From the NCBI RefSeq assembly GCF_036324505.1, contig NC_086370.1:2743953-2807952 (forward strand): DNA of 64,000 nucleotides, given 5' to 3'. The translations under genes and the position numbers were made by a program. Under the pieces are notes generated by a model, which made no database searches, was not told the DNA's origin, and saw only the letters and a list, made by a program, of their open reading frames with translations. This DNA is from Eleginops maclovinus. Taxonomy: Eukaryota > Chordata > Actinopteri > Perciformes > Eleginopidae. Positions within the stretch are counted from its first letter, which is position 1; each line of letters starts with the position of its first letter. This document shows positions 11,201 through 23,200 of the stretch, piece after piece.

Positions 11201-14200
11201 TATTCATTTTAGAGTGCTGGGACCAATGTATTTCTTTTTATAGGCAGCAGACTCAAGAATCTGTTTATTTGGGTTTTGCATTTTTCAAATTGAATAGGGT
11301 TTAAATGCATTCAGTCGTACTGCATTAGATTCACTGCTAAAATGAATATTTCAGACACCTTTCTGCAGGTAAATCTTGCACGTGTTGTAAATGTTGCATT
11401 GTTGGCATGTGAACTTCTCATTTTAACTTGATAGTAAGGATTTCCTGAATATGAACTCACTTGGTTCTTCCAGAGGCGGGCCCTCTGCTGCAGTCGTTGA
11501 TGGAGGGGGACTTGGAGGCGGTCCTGCTGAGCCCCCAGGTGTTAGATCTGCTCCGTGGAGATGGCAGCTGCAACGAGGGGGACAACACCGAGGCCTACCT
11601 GGAGAAACAGGTCCTGCAGTACCTTATCGCTGGCACCAACGATGAACAGGCAAACAGGTAGAAACTTTTTTTAAACGCATTTTAACTTTTTTTAATTGAC
11701 CTCAGTTAAGAAGTTGTTTAAATGCATTTGAACTTTTTATTTTGTTGACCTAAGTTTAAGGATCAGACGGCCATTTAAAAAAAAATGCATGGCTAAGGTA
11801 GGTTTAAACTCAGCTCGACTAAACCCACGGACTGAACTGCGACACGCATTAGCTTTGTAGTTAATTTCACCGTCTGAGCCGATATACAGTGGGGCAAAAA
11901 AGTATTTAGTCAGTCACCAATTGTGCAAGTTCTCCCATTTAAAAAGATGAGAGAGGCCTGTAATTGTTGTCATAGGTATACCTCAACTATGAGAGACAGA
12001 ATGAGAAAAAAAATCCAGAAAATCACATTGTAGGATTTTTAATGAATTTAGTTTCAAATTATTGTGTAAAATAAGTATTTGGTCAATAACAAAAGTTCAT
12101 CTCAATACTTTGTTATATACCCTTTGTTGGCAATGACAGAGGTCAAACGTTTTCTGTAAGTCTTCACAAGGTTTCCACACACTGTTGCTGGTATTTTGGC
12201 CCATTCCTCCATGCAGATCTCCTCTAAAGCAGTGATGTTTTGGGGCTGTCGCTGGGCAACACGGACTTTCAACTCCCTCCAAAGATTTTCTATGGGGTTG
12301 AGATCTGGAGACTGGCTAGGCCACTCCAGGACCTTGAAATGCTTCTTACGAAGCCACTCCTTCGTTGCCCTGGCGGTGTGTTTGGGATCATTGTCATGCT
12401 GAAAGACCCAGCCACGCTTCATCTTCAGTGCCCTTGCTGATGGAAGGAGGTTTTCACTCAAAATCTCACGATACATGGCCCCATTCATTCTTTCCTTTAC
12501 ACGGATCAGTCGTCCTGGTCCCTTTGCAGAAAAACAGCCCCAAAGCATGATGTTTCCACCCCCATGCTTCACAGTAGGTATGGTGTTCTTTGGATGCAAC
12601 TCTGCATTCTTTCTGCTCCAAACACGACGAGTTGAGTTTTTACCAAAAAGTTCTATTTTGGTTTCATCTGACCATATGACATTCTCCCAATCCTCTTCTG
12701 GATCATCCAAATGCCCTCTAGCAAACTTCAGACGGGCCTGGACATGTACTGGCTTAAGCAGGGGGACACGTCTGGAACTGCAGGATTTAAGTCCCTGGCG
12801 GCGTAGTGTGTTACTGATGGTAGCCTCTGTTACTTTGGTCCCAGCTCTCTGCAGGTCATCACTAGGTCCCCCCGTGTGGTTCTGGGATTTTTGCTCATCG
12901 TTCTTGTGATCATTTTGACCCCACGGGGTGAGATCTTGCGTGGAGCCCCAGATCGAGGGAGATTAGCAGTGGTCTTGTATGTCTTCCATTTTCTAATAAT
13001 TGCTCCCACAGTTGATTTCTTCACACCAAGCTGCTTACCTATTGCAGATTCAGTTTTCCCAGCCTGGTGCAGGTCTACAATTTAGTCTCTGGTCTCCTTT
13101 GACAGCTCTTTGGTCTTGGCCATAGTGGAGTTTGGAGTATGACTGTTTGAGGTTGTGGACAGGTGTCTTTTATACTGATAACGAGTTCAAAAAGGTGCAT
13201 TAATACAGGTAACGAGTGGAGGACAGAGGAGCCTCTTAAAGAAGAAGTTACAGGTCTGTGAGAGCCAGAAATCTTGCTTGTTTGTAGGTGACCAAATACT
13301 TATTTTACCGAGGAATTTACCAATTAATTCATTAAAAATCCTACAATGTGATTTCCTGGATTGTTTCCCCCATTCTGTCTCTCATAGTTGAGGTATACCT
13401 ATGATGAAAATTACAGGCCTCTCTCATCTTTTTAAATGGGAGAACTTGCACAATTGGTGGCTGACTAAATACTTTTTTGCCCCACTGTACAAGTGTAGAT
13501 ATGCGCCCTGTCTTGTCTTGTACTTGGTTTGACATGATAAATCCAGTACCAGTAAAAAATGGGGACATTTTTTTTAAGCACCTTTCATCATTTCAAATAA
13601 ATTAGTTGCTAAATTATGGAGCCATTATTCGTTTAACACCAGAATTCAAGCCAATCGTGAAATCTTCTCTGAACATGTCCTGATGGGGTTGGTGGCACAT
13701 TTTCACAGCCATGTATTTAAACTACAACTTGTGTGATTGTTTGAGGCATACAACCATGAGGAGAAACACATTAAGGCTTCTTTATACAGTGGAGGAAATA
13801 AATACTTGATCTCCTGCCGATTTAATTAGTTTGCCCACTTACAAAGAAATGAACAGTCTGTACTTTTAATGGTAGGTTTATTCTAAGAGTGAGAGACAGA
13901 ATATCAAAAAGAAAAGCCAGAAATATAGATAAATAAAAAAAGATATACATTGATTAGCATTTAATTGGGGGAAATAAGTATTTGATCCTCTTGCAAAACA
14001 TGCCTCAGTTCTTGGTGGAGAAAGCCTTGTTGGACAGCACAGAGGTCAGATGCTTCTTGTAGTTAGTCACCAGGTTTGCTCACATCTCAGGAGGGATTTT
14101 GGTCCTCTCCTCTCTGCAGATCCTCTCAAAATCCTTAAGGTTTGGAGGCTGATGCTTGGCAGCTTCAAGCTTCAGCTCCCTCCCCAGATTTTCTATGGGA

Positions 14201-17200
14201 TGGAGGTCCGGAGACTGGCTAGGCCCCTCCATCACCTTAATGGGCTTCTTCTTCAGCCACTCCTTAGTTGCCTTGGCCGTATGTTTTGGGTCATTGTCGT
14301 GCTGGAAGACCTATCCATGTCCCATTTTCAGTGTCCTGGCTGAGGGAAGAATGTTAACAGCCAAGATTTTACAATACATGGCCCCCTCCATCCTCCCCTC
14401 GATGCAGTGAATCGCCCCACAAGCATAATGTTTCCTCCTCCATGCTTGACGCTGGGGATGGTGTTCTTCGGATCATAGTCAGCATTTCTCTTCCTCCAAA
14501 CACGACATGTGGAGTTGATGCCTAAGATATTGATTTTGGTCTCCTCTGACCACATCACCTTCTCATAAGCCTTCTCTGAATCATTCAGAGGATCACTGGC
14601 AGACTTCAGACGACCTGTACATGTGCCTTCTTGAGCAGGGGACCTTGCGGGTGCTGCAGGATTTGAATCCATCACGGCGCAGTGTGTTACCAATAGTTTT
14701 CTTGGTGACTGTGGTCCCAGCTGCCTTCAGATCATTAACAAGTCCCTCCTGTGTAGTTATTGGCTGACCCCTCACCTTTCTAATGATCATTGATACCCAA
14801 GAGGTGAGATCTTGGATCATGGAGCCCCAGATTGAGGGCGATTGATGGCCATGTTGTTCCCAGCTGCTTGCTGGTGGTCTTGTCTTCTATCCCAGCCTTG
14901 TACTGGTCTACAATCTTGTCATAGACATTCGTTCCACCATGATCACAGACCTTGTCTCTGGTCTTGCCCTCGTGGAGAGGTTGTAATCTGATTTATTGAC
15001 TGTGGACAGGTGTCTTTTATCCAAGTAAAGAGTTGACATCAGGAGTACTTTCTGAAAGCGAGAGGATTTATTTAACCGGTCCGTGGGAGACAGAATTCTT
15101 GTTGGTTGCAAGGGGATCAAATACTTTTTTCCCGTCATTTAACGCAAATCAATTTATACTTTGTTTTGTATGTACATTTCTGGATTTCCTTTTTGATATT
15201 CTGTCTCTCACTGTTAAAATAAACCTGTAAAAGTTTAGACTTTGTAGTGGGCAAACTTAGAAAATCGGCAGGGGATCAAATACGTATGTCCTTCACTGTA
15301 TGTGATCTTTCTCTTCTGTTCACTAAACCCAGTGTGTGTGTCTCTGCTGCAGGCAGCTGGCAGTGATGGCTCTGGCAGTTTCCTGCCTCCACCTGTTTGC
15401 TCAGAGTAACTGGACCGGTCCTCCCGTCTCCATCAATATGTCCGACCTGCTACCACCGGCCCTGCTCTCCTCTGAGGTAAGATGCTGTCTCAAAGATTCA
15501 AATGCTTTATTATCATATGCACAGTAGCAACAGTGTAGTTATGCAACCTATACATGACATAAAACAATGCAAATAGTGCAAAACGAAACAGAGGAAAGGC
15601 GTAAACTATATACGCGTTAAACAGACTAAGATGATTGAAGACAGAATGTAAAATAAAATACTGTACAGAGGAATAGAATACTGCTTATTGTATAAGGAAT
15701 AAATATCTGAGGTGTAGACAGATGGATGCTATATGTTATGAAGCCACTTCACAGATGTCGATGTGTATCAGGTGTCGAGTACCGCCTGCCAGAAGGCAGC
15801 AGACAAAAATGTGTTGTTTGTGTGGTGGGTTTTTTTATGAACCTGTTGACCTTCTTCCCGAGCTGAGTATTCACCTTGTGCTTCCTGGCTCTATGGCGCT
15901 TCCACATTGATGTATAATGTCTTGGCACTTCAGCTTAGGGTGTAATTGTGGTTACTTCTAACTCAAATTCTTAATTCTAACAGTTTTTCAGGTGAAAATC
16001 TATTAAGATTACCAATATTTGATTACTTAAAAAAAACGTATGTGACTGATACTGATATGTTTTGGTACCATATCATTGGTATCCTCAAAGTAGGATCCAG
16101 CTACACCACAAGGTACTACAGAGTAATTCAAAATGTCCTCATATGAGATTTGAGGATGGATGTGGTACTGTAAAAGCATCTGATCACCGCAGTGTAGCTG
16201 TAAACCCAAAATATAATGAATCGTTAACAACGCTGCTAGTGCTAAACCAGAAGAACTAGGACTTAAGCATTACAGCCGGACGTATGAAAAGGGTAGATCA
16301 GGTGAATAGAAGTCCTCCATGGATGTGGTTTTTACCTCCCTCTAGAGCAGGGGTGTCCAAACATTTTACCCTGAGGGCCACATACAGAAAGACATACAAA
16401 GGGCTGGGCCCCTCACTAGAGGTGAGGTATATCGCCTCATACGTGAAGTTATGAGTTAGCAAAATCAATCAAATGTAGGTCAATTATTCTTGATACTTGA
16501 ATATGCTTTAAGAAACATAACAGCTCTCCGTAGGGTTTCCTTTATTTTGTTGGCAGCTCAGCCCTTAAAACAGGAGCCTCAGATTGCTCATAATCAGAGG
16601 AAATACAGTGCCTTCCAGAATTATTGGCACCCCTTTGGTAAAAATGAGCAAAACAAGTTGAACAAAAACGTCTTTATTGTTTTTCCTCACTATATTTCAT
16701 TCAAAATATTAACAAAAATCTTACCTTTTTACTGAAGTATCATTATAAAATAAATAATAATAATGTTGACTTTAAATAAATATTTTTCTCCAAAACATGT
16801 GTGCCACAATTATTGACACCCCTTCATTTAATACGTTGTGCAGCCTCCTTTAGCCAGGATTACAGCTCTGAGTCTCCTCCTGTAATGCCTGATGAGGTTA
16901 GTGAACACATGGCACGGGATCTGAGACCATTCTTCCATACAGAATGTCTCCAGGTCCTTCAGATTCCTAGGTTGACGCTTGTGGACTCTCCTCTTCAGCT
17001 CCTCCCACACATTTTCAATGGGATTTAGGTCTGGGGACTGTGGTGGCCATGGCAAAGTCTTTATTCTGTGGTCAGTAAACCATTTTTGAGTAGATTTTGA
17101 GGTGTGCTTCGGATTGTTGTCCTGCTGGAAAGTCCAACCATGGCCCATCTTAAGCTTCCGAGCAGAGGCTGTCAGGTTTTCATTTAATATCTGCTGGTAT

Positions 17201-20200
17201 TTGATAGAGTCCATGATACCATGTATCCTAACAAGATGTCCAGGGCCTTTGGTAGAAAAACAGCCCCACCACATCAAAGATCCACCAGCATACTTCACAG
17301 TGGGTATGAGGTGCTTTTCTGTATGGCTATCTTTCTGTCTACGCCAAACCCACCTTTGACGTTTGTTGTCAAAAAGCTCTATTTTGGGCTCATCTGACCA
17401 TATAACCCTGTCCCATTCGAAGTCCCAGTCACTTTGACCCCAAGACTCAACTGACCTCTGCAACTCTCCAGCTCTGATCCTCGGCGATACTTTTGCCAGT
17501 CGAACCATCCTCCTCACGGTGTGTGGTGTCAATCTACACACAAATCTTCTTCCAGGCTGATTCTTAACCTCTCCTGTTGCTTGATGCTTCTTAAGTATTG
17601 CCCTGATAGTGGAAATGGGCATTTTGAACTGTTTCGAGATTTTCTTATATCCATTTCCTAATTTGTGCAGCTCAACATTTTTTTTTGCAGATCACTGTAT
17701 TCTCTGGTCTTTCCCATAGTGATGAATGACAAAGGGATTTTTTGGCCTGTGTCACCTCATATTTATACCCCAGTGAAACAGGAAGTCATGGTTGACCTCT
17801 TAAGAGTTCCTAATCAAACAGGTGAACCTAAAAGTGTAAGTTATGACTGGAAATATACTTCAGTCAGATCTTAATCAAATGATTGTGGCACACATGTTTT
17901 GGAGAGAAATATTTATTAAGTCAACATTTTATTTTATTGTAATAATTTTACTTCAGTGAAAAGGTTCGAGTTTTGTTAATATTTTGAATGAAATATTATG
18001 AGGAAAACAATAAAGACCTTTTTGCGTCTGGTTTTGCTTATTTTTACTAAAAGGGTGCCAATGATTCTGAAGGGCACTGTATGATAAGTTATAGGGCTTT
18101 TTTTTTTATCAACCAGGATTTGTTTGAATCATTTTTCAACTTTCTAAACGTGTCTTATTAACACATGAAGACTACTGTGTAATATATTATTTTTACATAT
18201 TTAAGAAGTACAGTATAAGAAAAGCACAGGTTTCAGGTGTGGGCCATATTCCATTATACTTTTAACATTTGCTGAGGGCCAATTAAAAATGGGCCGCGGT
18301 CTGCAATTGGCCCCCGGGCCGTAGTTTGGACGCCCCTGCTCTAGAGAGCATGTATGGCGGCCAAATTCCAATTTCAATTTGACTCGCCAAGAGGCTAAGC
18401 CAGGCTTCGTGCTGTGACGCGTTTTATTTGTCGATACAGTTTTGTTTGTTTGATCATGTGTAATATCTATATCAAAGTTAACTTTAGTAGGACCAAAAAC
18501 GGACAACAGAAAAGATGTCGGCACTAGCTCACCCTCTTGCAACAGGTGACCTATATACACAAACCACACCCATGTGACAATAACTGGAAGTGCTCAACAA
18601 ATACATATGAAAGGTATGCAAACAAATAATTATAATTCAAATAAAATGCTAAATAGCATTTTGGCTCCTACACTATGGTCCAGCGTGATGCAGCAGGTCA
18701 TACTCACTAATCTCACTGTCCCTGCCTCCACGGGCACGGTGCAGGAGAAGTCTGCAGTAATGAAGCATCTCTGGGGTCCTAATTACAAAAGGTTGAGGAG
18801 ATTGCTTCCTCCAGGCGCTGCGGTGCTGAAGCTGAAGAGCGTGTCTCACACTGCCATTACACCAGGAGAGACGGCCGTTCCTTTCATCAAAGTCATTCCT
18901 TTGGCATCAATTATTTATACGTGCTGTCACACCAAGCAGCCTGTGCTATAACACCGTGTTCCATACATGCATAATAGCACGGGTGAAAGGGCTGACAAAG
19001 AGGGCTCATCGTCACTGATACACAGATGCTCCCTTCCAAAGTTTTGCTTCTGGTCACAGCCCCGTTACATCCTGACTTGAATACTGCAGCATCATTCTCC
19101 ATGGTTAAGATAAGAGTGACTTTATTAATCCCAAACGGGGACATTTTTGTGTTGCAGCAGCATAAAACTATACAAGGCATAGCACATAAGAAATTAAAAA
19201 GAAGACATAAACAGTTCTAAAGTATGAACATCTCAAAGAAGAAGTAGAAATAAAAATAAACCGGCATTAGAGAAAAGATATATATATATATACAGAAGAA
19301 CATGGACCTTTATTACTATATACAGTTCACTAGGAAGATAAATAATCTGTAAACTGTCAGACTGTAAAGAAGTAAACATTATTGAAATTAACAATATAAA
19401 GCAGGATATTAAATACATAAGAGTGCAATGAATGGAATATTAAATCAAATACAAATGTACAATGTAAAGTGTGAATGTTATGTTCCAGTTAACAAAGAGC
19501 AGAGAGTTCACCTCTCTATATCTTTAAAAAATGTAAACGTCACACACTCTTTAGGTGCTGTATAGTTACCGTTATTTATATTATAATTGAAATGTGCATA
19601 TCTCTGACTGGCAGCCGCAGACCCTGGTTGATGCGATCCACTCCAGCCTGCTGATAGACGGGGAGTCTGTGTACAGCCTGGTGGCCAACCCCCTTCTCCT
19701 CCTGCTGGCCAGGGTCATTCTCACCAAGTGCTCCTCAGAGATGGACAGCCTCCAGGTAAGACTGTCTTTCTGTCACTACAAACACTTCCTGATCAGTTGT
19801 TTTTCTGGAGGTATGGTCAACTGTTAGCCTGCCCCCCATTAGTCGACTAATCGTTATTCAGAAAAAAGATGTGTCGACTAATTCATTAGTCTATTAGTCG
19901 TATATAAAAAAAAAATAGTTCCATCTGTGCGCTGCATGTGCTGTGACGCGTCACCTGGAAACCCCCTCAGACCTCATTCAGAGCTGTGCCTGGTCCTGAT
20001 GTTAATTTTGTTAGCAGGATATCCAAAGTGTGCGATCCTTCTGAGCATGTAAGGGATGAGCCCCAAAAGGTGACACGCAAACTCCGCTGGAAAAAAGGTG
20101 CCTCCGTATCCACGCCATCATATCAAAACACGGAGCTTTATTATCCCTGACAGCGTGTGTTCCTTCCTCATACTCGGAGGAAAACAGCAGCAGTGAGTCA

Positions 20201-23200
20201 GGCAGTAGCCTAGCTTTGTATCAACATATATAAACCTGTAATATCTAATCATTCTGAGCTCAGAAAACGATCAATTCAAGCTCTCCTTTCAGGATCAGGG
20301 TATAAAGGGATTTTTGCCAACGGGCATATTTGTCGCTGTATCCATTTCCTGTGTAGTATCTATTGGGTTGTTATATTCGGATATGAATTATAGAAACTAG
20401 AACTAAATGCTCAGTGTGTGTCCTCGCTGCTTGTTCACACGCACATTAAGAATCCTTACCCGAGCTTCTGCTGTTGGAACTGTCCGTGTGGTACGCTGCG
20501 ACTCTCATGCGCTTTCTACATCTACAATTTAATTTATATTTCAACGGTTAATTATTACGGTTTTATTTTATATCTCATTTGAAGCACAACATAACATGCT
20601 GTTATAATAACGTTCTTTATCAGCCTTTGAAACTGAAACCATTTTGGGAGAAAAAATGTAAAAATGTATAATGATTTTTTTTTTCAATAAATCCTAATGA
20701 ATCATATACGTGAGATGATTAGTCGACTAATCGCCTAAATTGAGGACTGTTAGAAAACTAGAAAAATCTTTGGTCGAGGGCAGCCCTGGTCAGCTGGTAG
20801 CACTACAGTCTCTGAAGATTTGAGCCTTTTTAATGCTACTGGAGCGGTGCCCAGGGATGTACCAACTGCTATGCAGTCAACGTTGTGCTCCAGCTTCCAT
20901 GAAAATCGTAAGGCTTCAATAAGGTTACACCCCGTTTTATGTGTATTCCCCAGGTTTGATGAAGGGGAGAGAAACCCTCACTGGAGGGAACTTTTAGGAT
21001 CTTAGGATTTGAGCCACAGCCACCCTTTTATTTGCTGATGGGTTTGCACATTCCCCAGCTGGTAATTGTTTTTCATGCAACACTCTGCCTCTTTTATCAG
21101 CTTGTTTGTTTCTTTGTTTATGATGGTAAGATCATTCCATAATACATATAATGAGCCAACATTTAGTGAAAATTGTCCCCAGATTTGCCAGGACATAAAC
21201 AAACCAATACTGTTTTTAATAGGTTCCTGCAGTCTGGTTAAAGCCACTTACCGAGCTCCCTTTACTGGCTCTCCCTGCACTGTTCCACACAGTACGCTGC
21301 GTAAAAAAACAAGGCTTCAGTGTTAAATAAATAGAAAAACACGTCACGTTTTGACCTTTGAGAAATAATTACCACCAGTGTCCTCCAAGCAGCAGGAGTT
21401 TTGGTCTGTCGAGCTCCCCCCCCCCCATCCTGTACCCAACTCTGTTCATCTATATTCCAGCAGTGTCTGGCAGCCGCTCAGAGCCAATTGCACAACAGTA
21501 AATAAGGAGGGAGAGAGAGAAGCGGTGCCAGTCAGTAGACAGGTGTGTGTGTGTGTCTGTGTCTGTGTGTGTGTGTGTGTTGGAGCATATTGATTCAGTG
21601 GGAAAGACAATTAAACCTTAATGTAACCATGCAACAGTGGACGGGGTCATTTTGCATCAGAAATGAGGCCTGAGAGATCCCCCCTGACACACAGATAAGA
21701 TGTTTACATGGTTCACTTCCACTCTTCCAGAGCTGAGCCGAGGGTACAAGGGGTAGGGGGGTGGGGGGCGAGAATATAGCACTTACATGGCTGCAAGACA
21801 TTCAGTTATTCTCCCCCTGCCGCTTTGTGTCCCGTCAGACCAGAAAGCAGGAGGGGAGGGTGTTTGTAATGTGTGGTCAGCACTGAGTCACAGCACATAG
21901 AACTTGTGACAAAAAGGCCTCTAGCAGCATGTTATGAGTTCCTTTAATAACCCAAGCATGTACTTTCTGAGCTAAAGTTGTATTGGAATATTGAAATCCT
22001 AAGGAACATTTTAAAAACCACATTTCCATTTTATGATATACAACATGTTCTATAAATGCCATATATAATATAATGTTCCAAAAGTTTTCTTTTACTAAAT
22101 ATTTGTCTGGTTGGTTCGAAGCTGTTTAATCGTCTGACAGCTCAGGTTTGTTTATACCAGAATGCATTTTCTAGCATTTCCACAACACCTTTATAAGATG
22201 AGTGTTTTTCTGTTACTACCCATTTTATTTTTTTTATGAATTATTATTTCGTTTAATTTGTGAACTGAGAAATTGCCAATAATCTATCTCTGTCTAGCAT
22301 TTTCTAATTTAGTGTTTAAATGTATTTTTAGCTGCTGCCCTGGTGGACCCTGCGCTACATCCGCCTGCACCAGCAGATCCTGGAGGCCTGCTCTCCTCAG
22401 CTCCTGGACCTGGCCCAGAGCAGCATGGACAGAGGTCTGTGAACACTGTGATGTGGAAATACCTGTGCTAGAGCTGTAGCAGCAAAGGTGGGGGGTGGGG
22501 GGGGGGGGGGTTAGGAGCGCACGTTTGATACAGAGGAAAAATCCCAAATGCACTTGGATCTGTTTGTCTTCCTTCATGTAAAAGAGACAGATGTGTCAAA
22601 CTCTGAAAAAAATATTCAACAAGTTTGTGTACAAACACTAAAACTTTTCCCAATGGCAGCAAGTCAAAGTATACTATAACACTGAGGCATCGCTGATCCT
22701 GTGATCTTAAGATGAATAAAATACAAGATACTGCCATAAAAATAGAGCGTGTGCTTATTGCTATAGGTCAATTCAAACGCCAATGATTTCTGTAATTGTT
22801 TTCGGCTGATGAGCAGGGGTTGAATGTGCATTAGCATGTTGCATTTATGTGGGAATATTTGTTTTTTAAACTTTAGATCTCGTTGCAGTGTTGAATGACG
22901 TTATTAGAAATATATGTTATCCACACATTTGAAACAGTGACCCTCTCATGGTCGAATGAAAGAACTACTGCTGTAGAAAAAACTATAACCGGCCTTGTAT
23001 AAGACTGTACTGTACTGGCCAAAAGTCAAATCTGGTAGAACCTTTTTGCCGGGTTACCCTTTGTTTTTTTGCTGGAGCCTCCTGTGTTTGTACTCCATCT
23101 ACATTATTTGACAAAAAGCCAAATTCTCTCTTAGTTTGATTCCAGCTTGTGTTTGTGACGTGTTGTAGTTACAGCTTTAAACAAAGGGGCTCAAATGAGC

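Larger units (their letters stand above)
2241..11473 (+). other. ttc27: ttc27 intron 1 (9.2 kb)
   Basis: Contains the repeat at 2891-3448, a hAT MITE (5205-5974) and a diverged tandem duplication (7640-11010). In 3449-5196, 5975-7640 and 11011-11473 I see no coding or transposon signature, apart from a CT/C-rich tract near 4430-4460. Confidence 0.85.
11658..15352 (+). other. ttc27: ttc27 intron 2 (3.7 kb)
   Basis: Holds two Tc1-like elements (11887-13487 and 13787-15298) separated by 299 bp. No other feature is seen. Confidence 0.85.
16348..18338. mobile_element. hAT element with perfect TSD, split by a Tc1-like insertion
   Basis: Ends CAGGGGTGTCCAAAC (16348) and GTTTGGACGCCCCTG (18338). 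Identical CTCTAGAG flanks lie at 16340-16347 and 18339-18346. Without the inserted Tc1-like element the hAT is about 515 bp and non-coding. Confidence 0.85.
15477..19614 (+). other. ttc27: ttc27 intron 3 (4.1 kb)
   Basis: Contains a LINE-tail-like repeat (15487-15915), a hAT element split by a Tc1-like insertion (16348-18338) and a second LINE-tail-like repeat (19104-19430). Nothing is recognised in 15916-16339 and 18347-19103. Confidence 0.85.
19756..22331 (+). other. ttc27: ttc27 intron 4 (2.6 kb)
   Basis: Contains the hAT element at 19824-20788 and a TG microsatellite at 21543-21581. Remaining sequence shows no recognisable feature. Confidence 0.85.

Noticed and set aside
12475..12909. 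144-codon plus-strand frame in Tc1-like element A
   Set aside because: Antisense shadow of the transposase on the minus strand.
18201..18569. 122-codon minus-strand frame
   Set aside because: Spans the right end of the hAT element and its flank; no homologue recognised.
18574..18951. 125-codon plus-strand frame in intron 3
   Set aside because: No recognisable domain, no splice-consistent extension and intronic position; probably chance.
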